Shown here: piece by piece, positions 1 through 7,860 of the stretch | How positions within the stretch are numbered: position 1 is the stretch's first letter | Layout: each line of letters opens with the position of its first letter | Assembly (NCBI RefSeq): GCF_003344965.1 | Contig: NZ_CP031194.1 | Span: 4,340,001 to 4,404,000, forward strand | Direction of reading: 5' to 3' | DNA: 64,000 nucleotides | Source of the DNA: Streptomyces paludis | GTDB lineage: Bacteria; Actinomycetota; Actinomycetes; Streptomycetales; Streptomycetaceae | Translations under genes and position numbers: made by a program | Notes under the pieces: model-generated | Told to the model about the DNA's origin: nothing | Seen by the model: only the letters and a program-made list of their open reading frames with translations | Databases searched by the model: none

Positions 1-2
1 AC

Positions 3-383
3 AGTTACCGGTTCAACCTCCTGCACTGCCTTGCCGAAGGGCTGCCGGATCTCCACGACCCCCGTTACGACGTCCTGAAGTCCGCTCCGCCGGGCGGGTG
101 TTCGGCCGGGCGGTACGGGGACTACTTCTGCCTCCGGTGCGAGCGGCCGGGCGTGAATCTGCTCGACGCGGTCGCGCCGGTGTGCGCCGAGGTCAGGGGC
201 GCGTCAGGGGTGCTGATGACGGATCTCGGGGTCGAGGGGCTCTGGGAGTGGACGGCTGACGGGCCGGACGGGCACGGTGCCACGATCGTCGCGCAGTTGC
301 TGCTGATGGCCGCCGAGCGGGGGTCGCTGATCGGGTACGGGGTGGAGGATCTGGTGCGGTTCCTCCGTACGGCGGCGGGCTGA
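3..383 (+). CDS. Hypothetical protein, 5'-truncated by window edge
   Basis: An open frame runs from the window edge to TGA at 381-383, so the true start lies upstream. The internal GTG at 153 is not a convincing start because the frame continues without interruption before it and encodes protein-like sequence with two Cys in a CLRC motif. About 126 residues are visible. The C-terminal part is a mix of hydrophobic and charged segments typical of a small globular cytosolic protein. I do not recognise the family. It lies just upstream of another cysteine-motif protein on the same strand, with under 100 bp between them. Confidence 0.6.
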   Translation, partial: SYRFNLLHCLAEGLPDLHDPRYDVLKSAPPGGCSAGRYGDYFCLRCERPGVNLLDAVAPVCAEVRGASGVLMTDLGVEGLWEWTADGPDGHGATIVAQLLLMAAERGSLIGYGVEDLVRFLRTAAG

Positions 384-477
384 GCGGAAGGTGGATGGCA
401 GCCCCCTGCGGCGAAACTCTGTGGACCGGTCGTCTGTGCGCTGCGATGATGCCTCTGTTTCCCAGGTGGAGGGGCAT

Positions 478-1620
478 TTGTTCGTTTTTGTATGTACGGG
501 GTGCGGTGCCGAGCTGACCGCTCCGCTGGCCCCGGTCGCCCTGCCGGTCCATGCCCACCAGAAGTACGGGAACGGCATTCAGCTCCCCGTACTCATGGAA
601 CCGGGCACGTTCGCCGTGGAACCGGAGCCCTGGGGGCCGCCGTGGCGGAGGTGGCAGGAGATCCGTCCGGAGGAGGCGGCCGAGCGGGGTGTCTACGGCC
701 CGGTTGAGGTCCTGTCCGACGGTACGCCGGGCGCGGTCGTCATCGCGCCCGGCGATGTGCGCGGCACCGTACTGCTCCCGGACGCACGCGGCGGCGGCTA
801 CTGCTGCGGCCTCGACGGGGCCGACGGGCCCAACATGGCCTGTGAGGCGTGCGGGTTGGCCGTGGCGAGTCGGGTTGACGACTGCTCGCTCTGGCAGGCG
901 GTGTGGCTCGATCCGGACGCCGTACGCCGCCGGGCCGTCGACGGTGCTGGTGCCGGCACCGATGCCGCGCCGCTCTCCTGGGCGGAGTTGATGGAGGCGC
1001 GGGAGGGAAAGCGCACACCCCCGTTCGAGCCGATCACCACATGGGCGGCGCGGCCGGGTCAGCGGCGCTGGTGGGCCTGGAGCCCGCAGTGGGAGGCCGC
1101 GGCGGGCCGGGCGCTCGCCCATATGCTGGCGGCCTCGGAGGGCCGGGCCGTACGGGTCCCGGAGGGTGGCCTGACCGCGCAAGTGTTCCAACGCGCCCTC
1201 GATGCCCTCCTGCCGGCCGGTCCACCGGTCCGGCGCGTCCTCCTGGCCGGACCGGGGCTGCCCGCCCGCGACGCCGTCCCTGGCGCGGATGCCGGCATCC
1301 TCCTCGTACCGGACCATCCCCAGACGGGGGAGATCTGGACCCCGGCCGGGGGCGTTGGCGCGACGCATTCGGTGCCGCTGCCGTTCGGGGTGTGGCTGGG
1401 GCTGGCCTTTCCCGAGACGCACCTGCCCGTTCCCGCGTCGGGCGTCATGCCGGGCGGTGTCCTGCGCGACGATCCGCCCGCGCCGCGCCCCCGCTATCCG
1501 TTCCGAGCCGATCCGGGAACGTTCCGGCACACCCTCGCCCGGCTGCCGGCCGCCCGCAGCCCATGGCTGCGCGAGATCCTCGGCAACATCACGCCGTACA
1601 TGCAGGCCGGCCTCTTCTAG
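478..1620 (+). CDS. Conserved hypothetical protein with CxxC motifs
   Basis: The frame is open from 391, but I place the start at TTG 478, giving a protein that begins MFVFVCTGC. A GGAGGGG ribosome-binding site lies directly upstream, and the sequence before 478 looks unlike protein. The product is about 380 residues. A zinc-ribbon-like CTGC pair sits at residues 6-9, and further Cys clusters (YCCGLDG and CEACG) lie about 110-130 residues in, suggesting bound zinc. The remainder is rich in Trp, Pro and Gly with no membrane segment. I recognise it as a protein common in Streptomyces genomes but know no function for it. Confidence 0.72.
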   Translation: MFVFVCTGCGAELTAPLAPVALPVHAHQKYGNGIQLPVLMEPGTFAVEPEPWGPPWRRWQEIRPEEAAERGVYGPVEVLSDGTPGAVVIAPGDVRGTVLLPDARGGGYCCGLDGADGPNMACEACGLAVASRVDDCSLWQAVWLDPDAVRRRAVDGAGAGTDAAPLSWAELMEAREGKRTPPFEPITTWAARPGQRRWWAWSPQWEAAAGRALAHMLAASEGRAVRVPEGGLTAQVFQRALDALLPAGPPVRRVLLAGPGLPARDAVPGADAGILLVPDHPQTGEIWTPAGGVGATHSVPLPFGVWLGLAFPETHLPVPASGVMPGGVLRDDPPAPRPRYPFRADPGTFRHTLARLPAARSPWLREILGNITPYMQAGLF

Positions 1621-1647
1621 GCCAGGCGTTGGTGTGATGCTGGCTCC

Positions 1648-2148
1648 GTGACGGATCAACGCGAGGTTGTCATCGTTCGCTGGCCAGGTCAGAGCCCTTC
1701 CGCGGCTGCTGGGCCGGCCGCGTTGCTGGCGAGCTACCACCTGCGGACGGAGGCCGAGAAGGGCGCGGCCGTCGCCGATGTGGACGGGTTGCCGGACCGC
1801 TACCGGGCGGAAATCCTGGACCCGGGGACCGCGTTCGCGGACGCTGTCGTGCTGGTGGCACTCAGCGGGGACACCGCCGTGGGCTGCCTGGTGGTGACTG
1901 CCCCGGTTGGTGGGCGGTCCGAGGTCAAGAGGCTCTGGACAGACCCGGCTTTCAGGGGCCGGGGCATCGCGTCCGGCCTGGTCGGCGCCGCACTCGCGCA
2001 TGCCGCGGAGATTGGCGTCAGCACCGTACGGCTGTCGGTGTGGAAGTGGCGGGCGGGCGCCATCGCCCTGTACGAGCGGCTCGGCTTCACCGTCGTTCCG
2101 TCGTGGGACGCGCGGGATCAACTGGTCTGCATGGAACGCGCCGTGTGA
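1648..2148 (+). CDS. GNAT family N-acetyltransferase
   Basis: This 166-residue protein has the GNAT fold signature. The acetyl-CoA pyrophosphate-binding motif A reads FRGRGIASGLVGAAL around residues 107-121. Motif B (LSVWKWRAGAIALYERLGF) follows near residues 128-147, where the ALYERLGF turn is characteristic. Such enzymes move an acetyl group from acetyl-CoA to an amine; the substrate cannot be told from sequence. The start is GTG 1648. It lies 27 bp downstream of the CxxC protein on the same strand, so the two may share a transcript. Confidence 0.88.
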   Translation: MTDQREVVIVRWPGQSPSAAAGPAALLASYHLRTEAEKGAAVADVDGLPDRYRAEILDPGTAFADAVVLVALSGDTAVGCLVVTAPVGGRSEVKRLWTDPAFRGRGIASGLVGAALAHAAEIGVSTVRLSVWKWRAGAIALYERLGFTVVPSWDARDQLVCMERAV

Positions 2149-2151
2149 GGT

Positions 2152-2169
2152 GAGTGGTCACAGCCACTC
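2152..2169 (+). terminator. Short hairpin after GNAT gene (weak terminator candidate)
   Basis: GAGTGG-TCACAG-CCACTC forms a 6-bp perfect stem three bases after the GNAT stop codon. There is no U-tract, so termination is only a possibility. It could equally be an operator for the MerR gene downstream. Confidence 0.25.
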
Positions 2170-2282
2170 GCGGGCGGAGCCGTGCGTATGGGGTTGCACC
2201 TTCCGTAGCGGCATGTGGTCCGGTGGACTCACGTCCCGGTCCGGATCCTGATCCCGATCCCTTGAAGAATGGTCCCTGCCCC

Positions 2283-3254
2283 ATGCATTCGTCATTCATT
2301 TCACCCCGCCAGGTCAAGATCGGTGACGCGGCGGCCTTCACCGGCACCACACCACGGGCGATTCGCCACTACCACGAGATCGGCCTGCTCCCCGAGCCTG
2401 AGCGCGGCGGCGACAACCGCCGCCGCTACGGGTACGAGGACATGATCCGCCTGCTGTGGATCCGCAAGATGGCCGACGCCGGGATCGCCCTGGACGACAT
2501 GCGTGCCGCCTTCACCACCGGCCCGGCTTCCGCCAGTACGGCTTCCGCTGCTGCGGACACCGGAGATGGCGGAGAAGGTATCGCGGGCATCCTGGAGCGG
2601 CTGGAGGAAACCCTCGCCGAGCAGGAGGCGGAACTGCGGCGGCAACGGACCGCCGTGCAGCGGATGCGCACCGAAGGCAGCCGGATGGGGCTGCTCTCCG
2701 ACTTCGTCACCGAACGCCTCAAGAACCTGCCCGAGGGCTCCCTGCGCCAGGCGGACCTGGACACCCTGCTGGTCACTGAGCGGATCTTCGGCCCGCTCGG
2801 CGCGGCCTTCCAGGCCACCCGCTTCATCGTCCTGGCCACGCATCCCGCGCTGCGGGAGGAATCCGACCGTATCGATGCGGCCGAGGAGGCACTCGACGAC
2901 AGCGTCGCCGTCGATGATCCACGGGTGGAGCACATAGCCGCCGAGCGGCACGCCTTCGAGAACACCCTCAATGCCGTGGCCGAGGAGTCCGGCCTGGACA
3001 AGGACGAGGATGACCTCTTCGCGGTCTGGGAGACCCTGCACCCCGCTCCCGCCGAAGACGGCGAGGACGCGGCCGGCCTCGGCCCCGGCAGGCGGGAGCC
3101 CGGCTCCATGAGTGCGTACGAAGCCATCGGCAAGATGCCCTACGACCTTTCCCCGGCCCGACTGCGCTGTATGGAACGGGCCGTGGAACTGTCCGCCCAA
3201 GGCACCCTCGCTACTGAAGACACACCCGCTACTGAAGACACGCCCGCTACCTGA
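2283..3254 (+). CDS. MerR family transcriptional regulator
   Basis: I place the start at ATG 2283, giving 323 residues. The frame is open from 2154, but that upstream part is not protein-like. An N-terminal MerR winged-helix domain is clear at residues 8-75: VKIGDAAAFTGTTPRAIRHYHEIGLL, then a wing with NRRRYGYEDMIRLLWIRKM. A coiled-coil-like Glu/Arg/Gln-rich helix follows (about residues 100-140), the usual MerR dimer helix. The roughly 180-residue C-terminal part is of a kind seen in TipA/SkgA-like actinobacterial members; I cannot name its effector. The last residues duplicate ATEDTP, encoded by an 18-bp tandem repeat at 3213-3248 just before the stop. It is convergent with murP, with 12 bp between them. 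Confidence 0.9.
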   Translation: MHSSFISPRQVKIGDAAAFTGTTPRAIRHYHEIGLLPEPERGGDNRRRYGYEDMIRLLWIRKMADAGIALDDMRAAFTTGPASASTASAAADTGDGGEGIAGILERLEETLAEQEAELRRQRTAVQRMRTEGSRMGLLSDFVTERLKNLPEGSLRQADLDTLLVTERIFGPLGAAFQATRFIVLATHPALREESDRIDAAEEALDDSVAVDDPRVEHIAAERHAFENTLNAVAEESGLDKDEDDLFAVWETLHPAPAEDGEDAAGLGPGRREPGSMSAYEAIGKMPYDLSPARLRCMERAVELSAQGTLATEDTPATEDTPAT

Positions 3255-3266
3255 AGCACGGCAGGC

Positions 3267-4862
3267 TCAGGCACCGGTCGGCTGCGGAGCCGGGGCCGGT
3301 TCGTGTGGGGCCGCGCCCGTGTTGGTCGTGATCGGGGTCGCGGTCTGCGGCTGGGGCTCGGGCTGGGGTGTGTTGAGTTCCTGGAGCATCGTTCTCGTGA
3401 AGCCGAAGCAGTACGTGGCGATGAAGCCCGCCACATACCCCGCCAGCAGCCCGCCCGCGTAGACGGCGATCAGCTCGCCCAGTCCCCTGTTGCCCGACAG
3501 GAGGGGGAAGAGGGCCCAGCCGGAGGGGCCGATCGCCGTGGAACCCACGGACGGGCCGAGTTGGTTGAAGAGGCCGACGAAGCCGCCACCGAAGGCGCCG
3601 CCCACGCACGCGGTGATGAAGGGGCGGCCCAGGGGGAGGGAGACGCCGTAGATGAGGGGCTCGCCGACGCCCAGGAGGCCGGCCGGGAGGGCGGAGCGGA
3701 TGGTGCGGCGGATGGAGGTGTTGCGCGGGAGGCGGAGGTAGACGGCCACCGCCGCGCCGACCTGGCCCGCGCCCGCCATGGCGAGGATGGGGAGCAGGAC
3801 CGTGTAGCCCTGCTGCTCGATGAGGGTGGTGTGGATCGGGATGAGCGCCTGGTGCAGGCCCAGCATCACCAGCGGCAGGAACAGCCCGCCCAGCACGAAC
3901 CCGGCGCCCGAACCCCCGTGGGAGAGCAGCCAGGTGGCGAAGGTGCCGATGGCGGTGGAGACCTCGCCGGCCACGTACATCAGACCGAAGAGCGTTACCA
4001 GGCCCGACACCAGCACCGTCAGGGTCGGGGTGACCAGGACGTCGAGCGCCTCCGGGATCCTTCTGCGGCACCACTTCTCCACCCGCACCGCGAGCAGCGC
4101 CGCGCCCAGCGCCCCGAGCACACCGCCCTGGCCCGGGGAGAGCCGCTGGCCGAACGCGTCGACGTTGGCGACGCCCGGGAAGACGATGATCGCGGCGACC
4201 GCACCGCCCAGGACGGGCGTTCCGCCGAACTCCTTCGCCGTGTTGTAGCCGACGAAGACGGCCAGCAGCGACATGAAGCCGGACGCGAGCGCGGTCAGCG
4301 CCGGGACGATCGCCGGCAGCCAGTGCAGGTTCGTCAGCAGGCCGTTCAGACCGGCGATGATGCCGCAGCCGATGAGGGCCGGGATCAGCGGGACGAAGAT
4401 ATTGGCGATCCGGCGCAGGAAGAGCTTCACGGGCGTGGCGTTCTTCGTCTTACGGGCCGCCCTGATCGCCTCGCCCCGCGCGGCCAGCTCCTCGGCCGTC
4501 GCTCCCGGCACAGGCGCTCCGGGGGTCGTCGCTCCAGGCACAGGCGCTCCTGGCATCGGGGCTCCGGGCATCGGGACGGGCGCTTCCGCGACCGGGGCGG
4601 GTGCCTCCCGTACCAGCGTCTCGAACTGCTCTGTCACCCTCGACACCGCGCCCGGCCCCAGCACGATCTGGTACGTCTCGTCCTCGACCACCCCCAGGAC
4701 CGCGGGCAGCGCTCTCAGCTCCTCGTCCCGTACGAGGGCGCGGTCGTGCAGCCCCAGGCGCAGCCGGGTCATGCAGTGGGCGATGGACGCGACGTTCCCG
4801 GCGCCTCCCACGAGCGGGAGGATCGCCTCGGCCGTGGCGCGGTTCTTGTCCGTGGTAGCCAT
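3267..4862 (-). CDS. murP: PTS IIBC transporter, N-acetylmuramate type
   Basis: This 531-residue phosphotransferase permease has a cytosolic IIB domain first (residues 1-85), with the phosphorylated Cys30 in the HCMTRLRL motif of the glucose superfamily. A Pro-Gly-Ala-Met/Val repeat linker spans residues 88-122, followed by a hydrophobic IIC channel domain with about ten membrane segments (from about residue 145). No IIA domain is present, so it must borrow a IIA-Glc (Crr-type) protein encoded elsewhere. The MurNAc assignment rests mainly on the neighbour: murQ ends upstream with 13 bp between them. Import would yield MurNAc-6-phosphate for MurQ, which fits peptidoglycan recycling. GlcNAc or another amino sugar cannot be excluded. 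Confidence 0.85.
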   Translation of the reverse strand: MATTDKNRATAEAILPLVGGAGNVASIAHCMTRLRLGLHDRALVRDEELRALPAVLGVVEDETYQIVLGPGAVSRVTEQFETLVREAPAPVAEAPVPMPGAPMPGAPVPGATTPGAPVPGATAEELAARGEAIRAARKTKNATPVKLFLRRIANIFVPLIPALIGCGIIAGLNGLLTNLHWLPAIVPALTALASGFMSLLAVFVGYNTAKEFGGTPVLGGAVAAIIVFPGVANVDAFGQRLSPGQGGVLGALGAALLAVRVEKWCRRRIPEALDVLVTPTLTVLVSGLVTLFGLMYVAGEVSTAIGTFATWLLSHGGSGAGFVLGGLFLPLVMLGLHQALIPIHTTLIEQQGYTVLLPILAMAGAGQVGAAVAVYLRLPRNTSIRRTIRSALPAGLLGVGEPLIYGVSLPLGRPFITACVGGAFGGGFVGLFNQLGPSVGSTAIGPSGWALFPLLSGNRGLGELIAVYAGGLLAGYVAGFIATYCFGFTRTMLQELNTPQPEPQPQTATPITTNTGAAPHEPAPAPQPTGA

Positions 4863-4875
4863 GGTGCGCGTTCTT

Positions 4876-5835
4876 TCAGCTGGTGCGGGAGGCCATCAGC
4901 GCGTCGCGCAGATGACCGTCGGAACGGGCGAGGAGCGTGGCGGCGGTGGGGCCGTCGACTCCGCCGAGGATGACGAGGATGGCGTCCTTCACCTCGCCGC
5001 GGGTTTCCCGGAGCGCCGACTCGATCTCCTCGTCGGACGCACCGGTGGCGAACGACACGATCCGGCGGGCCCGGGCGCGCAGCTTGTCGTTGGAGGCGCG
5101 GACGTCGACCATCAGGTTTCCGTACGTCTTGCCGCGCCGGATCATGGTGATCGTCGAGACCATGTTGAGCACGAGTTTCTGCGCCGTGCCCGCCTTGAGC
5201 CGGGTGGAGCCGCTGATCAGCTCGGGGCCGACCACGACCTCGATGCCGTGCTCGGCCGCCGCCGCCAGCGCGCTCCCCGCGTTGCACGACAGCCCGACCG
5301 TGAGCGCCCCCAGCCCGCGCGCGTGCTCCACGGCGCCGATCGCGTACGGCGTACGGCCCGAGGCGGAGACGCCGATCACCGTGTCCGCGGCGGTGACGCC
5401 GACCGCCGCCAGGTCGGCGACCGCCAGCTCCCTGGAGTCCTCGGCGCCCTCCACCGACGTCACCATGGCACCCGGGCCACCCGCGATCAGGCCGATCACC
5501 TCACCCGGGCCGGTGTTGAACGTCGGCGGGCACTCGCTGGCGTCCAGCACCCCGAGCCGTCCCGCCGTACCGGCGCCCGCGTAGATCAGCCGGCCGCCGC
5601 GCGCCGCACGCGCGGCGATGGCGTCGATCGCGGCGGCGATCCCGGGCAGCTGCGCGGCGACTGCTGCGGCGACGGTGGCGTCCTCGCCATTCATGATCCG
5701 GGCGATCTCCAGCGTGGTCAGCTGATCGATCCCGGCCAGGTCCGGGCGGAACGCCTCGGTGGTGAGCGAGTCGAGCTGCGCGCGGAGTTCGCCGTACGAC
5801 GAGGTCCGGGCGGTCGGGGAGGACGGAGTGGTCAT
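4876..5835 (-). CDS. murQ: N-acetylmuramic acid 6-phosphate etherase
   Basis: MurQ cleaves the lactyl ether of MurNAc-6-phosphate to give GlcNAc-6-phosphate and D-lactate in peptidoglycan recycling. The 319-residue protein has the family's SIS fold. The sugar-phosphate loop IYAGAGTAGRLGVLDASECPPTFN lies at about residues 84-107 and includes Glu101, at the position of a conserved catalytic acid. The second SIS motif, SASGRTPYAIGAVEHA, and the C-terminal KLVLNMVSTITM and GKTYGNLMVDV blocks are typical. The start is ATG 5835; open frame continues further upstream but only overlaps rpiR. It sits between rpiR and murP on one strand, so the three are likely co-transcribed. Confidence 0.95.
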   Translation of the reverse strand: MTTPSSPTARTSSYGELRAQLDSLTTEAFRPDLAGIDQLTTLEIARIMNGEDATVAAAVAAQLPGIAAAIDAIAARAARGGRLIYAGAGTAGRLGVLDASECPPTFNTGPGEVIGLIAGGPGAMVTSVEGAEDSRELAVADLAAVGVTAADTVIGVSASGRTPYAIGAVEHARGLGALTVGLSCNAGSALAAAAEHGIEVVVGPELISGSTRLKAGTAQKLVLNMVSTITMIRRGKTYGNLMVDVRASNDKLRARARRIVSFATGASDEEIESALRETRGEVKDAILVILGGVDGPTAATLLARSDGHLRDALMASRTS

Positions 5836-5951
5836 GAAGGCGCGGCTCTCTCTGCGGGCTGCGGACGGACGACGGGTCGGGGGATCGAGGGCTGCGGTTG
5901 GGGTATGCGGGTGCGGGTGCCGTCTGCGGGGGCGGCTGGAGTGCCGTCCGG

Positions 5952-6974
5952 TCAGCGCGCGCCGCTGCCGGCGCCGCGTGCGCTGTGGCGGTGCGCCAGG
6001 GCCTCGTACGAAGCGGAGAGGGCCGGGGCGGCCGTCTCGTACGTACGCTGCGCCACGCCTATGAACAGGCAGTCGACGACCAGGAGTTGACTCGTCCGGC
6101 TGGACATGGCCGCCGGGCGCAGATCGCTCTCTCGCGCGGTGGACGTCGTCAGCACATGGTCGGCGTACTGCGACACCGGGCCGTCCGGCCGGCCCGTTAT
6201 GGCGACGGTCGTCGCTCCGCCGTCGAACGCCACCCGGAGCGGCTCGATGACATCGCCGGTCGAGCCGGAGTGTGTGATCGCGATGGCCACATCGCCCGCG
6301 CGGAGCTGGACGGCGTTGGTGACGGCCAGGTGCGGGTCGCTGAAGGCGTGCGCTATCAGCCCGATGCGCAGCAGTTTCTGGGCGAGGTCCATGCCGACGA
6401 GCCCGGACGCCCCGACGCCGTAGATGTCGATCCGCCGGGCCGCCGAGGCCGCGGTGACGACCGCGCCCAGCTGGACCGTGTCGAGCCCCGCGGCGGTGTC
6501 GGCCAGCGTCTGCTGCTCGTCGTAGGCGAGCTTGGCGACGACATCGGCTATCGGGTCGTCCACGGCGATGTCCGCCGTGACGGCCGGGGAGCGTCCCGAC
6601 TGCTGCTGGGCCGCCAGTCCGGCGAGCGCGAGGCGCAGATCGCGGTAGCCCGGGTAGCCGAGGAGCCGGGCGGTGCGGACCACGGTCGCCTCGCTCGTGC
6701 CGGTCAGCGACGCCAGCCCGGTGACGGTGAGCGCGGAACATCCCGCCGGGTCCCCGGCGACGGCCTCGGCGACGAGCTGCATGGAACGGGTCATCGTCGG
6801 CCCGAGGGTCCGCACCTTGGCGGCCAGGGCGGCGGGCGCGGGCGGCGCGGGCGGCGCGGGCGGTGCGAGTGGCGTCGGCGGCGAGCCCGCGGAGGGTGCC
6901 TCGGGCGGCGCGGGGCCGGTGGACGCGGCGGGTGCCGCACCGCCGCTGGAACTTTCCTTCACGATCTGCGTCAT
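5952..6974 (-). CDS. RpiR/MurR family transcriptional regulator
   Basis: The start is ATG 6974 (340 residues); the 12 extra codons of open frame upstream cover an operator-like palindrome. A Pro/Ala-rich N-terminal tail (residues 11-51) is followed by an RpiR helix-turn-helix with ALTVTGLASLTGTSEATVVRTARLLGYPGYRDL. The C-terminal SIS domain contains IYGVGASGLVGMDLAQKLLRIG and AIAITHSGSTGDVIEPL, the sugar-phosphate sensing part. Being first in the murQ-murP operon, it probably senses MurNAc-6-phosphate or GlcNAc-6-phosphate and controls its own operon. The long Pro/Ala tail is unusual for the family but common in Streptomyces. Confidence 0.9.
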   Translation of the reverse strand: MTQIVKESSSGGAAPAASTGPAPPEAPSAGSPPTPLAPPAPPAPPAPAALAAKVRTLGPTMTRSMQLVAEAVAGDPAGCSALTVTGLASLTGTSEATVVRTARLLGYPGYRDLRLALAGLAAQQQSGRSPAVTADIAVDDPIADVVAKLAYDEQQTLADTAAGLDTVQLGAVVTAASAARRIDIYGVGASGLVGMDLAQKLLRIGLIAHAFSDPHLAVTNAVQLRAGDVAIAITHSGSTGDVIEPLRVAFDGGATTVAITGRPDGPVSQYADHVLTTSTARESDLRPAAMSSRTSQLLVVDCLFIGVAQRTYETAAPALSASYEALAHRHSARGAGSGAR

Positions 6975-6978
6975 ACCT

Positions 6979-7044
6979 GAAAGATATTTTCGAAATTCCC
7001 CGCCGGTCAACCCTCAGATCTCCCTGTCATGGATATCCCTGACA
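6979..7044. promoter_or_regulatory. Two operator-like palindromes between rpiR and the divergent gene
   Basis: An AT-rich island lies in the 78-bp divergent intergenic region. At 6979-6991 is GAAA-N5-TTTC, overlapping the rpiR leader directly before its start, and next to it is the 8-bp palindrome TTTCGAAA. At 7025-7044 is TGTCATGGATATCCCTGACA, a 20-bp palindrome with 18 of 20 positions symmetric. The first is the kind of site expected for RpiR autoregulation. The second may serve the divergent gene starting at 7053. The assignment to RpiR is inference. Confidence 0.5.
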
Positions 7045-7052
7045 ATGGCTGA

Positions 7053-7526
7053 ATGGATGACTCCCCCACCCATGGCCCCTCACTGGAACCGGCCCTGCAC
7101 GCCGCCCGCGCCCTGGTGCTGGCTGATCTGGCCGCGGGCGATGTCGCGCGCGCCGACGTCGTCTCGCTCGTAGAGGACTCGGTGTCGCATCGCCGCTGGT
7201 GGGTCGAGCAGTGGCCCGAGGGCGTCGCGTACGTGACCGGGCTCATCGCCCAGGACGTACAGGACGCCCTGCTGGAGCGGTACGGACGCTGGCCGCTCTG
7301 CCCGCTCTGCGACGGGGTGCCTGACGTCAGAAGCGCAAGGGACGTGACGGACGATGCGGATGATGCGGACGGCGAAGAAGGCGGTCCGCACGCGCTGGAA
7401 GTGGAGCCCGAACTAGGGGAAGACCCGCACTGGATCTGCGGGAAGAAGGGCGTTGTCGTCGCCCCGGTCGGCTCCCTCGCCCCGCAGAAGCCCGCGGGCG
7501 GACCCGGCGGTACGGGGCTGCTGTGA
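7053..7526 (+). CDS. Conserved hypothetical protein, zinc-ribbon-like
   Basis: This 157-residue soluble protein starts at ATG 7053, divergent from rpiR. The N-terminal half is helical, with paired tryptophans and HRRWWVEQWPEG. A Cys pair CPLC (residues 83-86) followed by an acidic Asp/Glu stretch and a later HWIC (about residue 133) suggest a split metal site. It overlaps the following DUF4031 gene by the GTGA start-stop overlap, so the two are translationally coupled and probably work together. I do not recognise a described function. Confidence 0.7.
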   Translation: MDDSPTHGPSLEPALHAARALVLADLAAGDVARADVVSLVEDSVSHRRWWVEQWPEGVAYVTGLIAQDVQDALLERYGRWPLCPLCDGVPDVRSARDVTDDADDADGEEGGPHALEVEPELGEDPHWICGKKGVVVAPVGSLAPQKPAGGPGGTGLL

Positions 7527-7792
7527 CCCTCTACATCGACCCGCCGACCTGGCCCGGCCACGGCCGCCTCTGGTCCCACCTGGTCAGCGACGTGTCGTTC
7601 GACGAACTGCACACCTTCGCCGCCGCCATCGACTGCCCGGCCCGCGCGTTCGAACGGGACCACTACGACGTACCGTCCGACCACTACGGGATCGCGGTCC
7701 GGGCCGGCGCGGTCGAGATCGGCTCCAAGGAACTGGTCCGCCGCCTCACCGCGGCCGGGCTGCGCCGGCCCAAGGGCCGCCCGGCCGCGTAA
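7523..7792 (+). CDS. DUF4031 domain-containing protein
   Basis: This 89-residue protein begins MTLYIDPPTWPGHGRLWSHL and carries the family's SDxSFDELHTFA and FERDHYDVP blocks, followed by SKELVRRLTAAGLR. DUF4031 proteins are small and common in actinobacteria; no biochemical role is established that I know of. The GTG start at 7523 overlaps the stop of the preceding gene by four bases, indicating translational coupling. The last codons and stop lie in the first unit of a 27-bp tandem repeat. Confidence 0.88.
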   Translation: MTLYIDPPTWPGHGRLWSHLVSDVSFDELHTFAAAIDCPARAFERDHYDVPSDHYGIAVRAGAVEIGSKELVRRLTAAGLRRPKGRPAA

Positions 7793-7860
7793 CAACACGC
7801 GCTCGGCCCGGCCACGTAACAACCGGCGCTCCGCCCGGCCGCGTAACGCCGTCGCTCAGG
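7780..7860. repeat. Three 27-bp tandem repeats over convergent gene ends
   Basis: Units run 7780-7806, 7807-7833 and 7834-7860, each starting CCCGGCC(G/A)CGTAAC. The first unit contains the DUF4031 stop codon and the last overlaps the stop of the convergent MFS gene. Units 1 and 2 differ at only a few bases; unit 3 is more diverged at its end. It looks like local slippage duplication of a gene terminus. Confidence 0.8.

Noticed and set aside
193..2121. Very long minus-strand open frame opposite the first genes
   Set aside because: Codon-position GC bias and recognisable GNAT and CxxC proteins lie on the plus strand; this frame has low-complexity, protein-unlike sequence.
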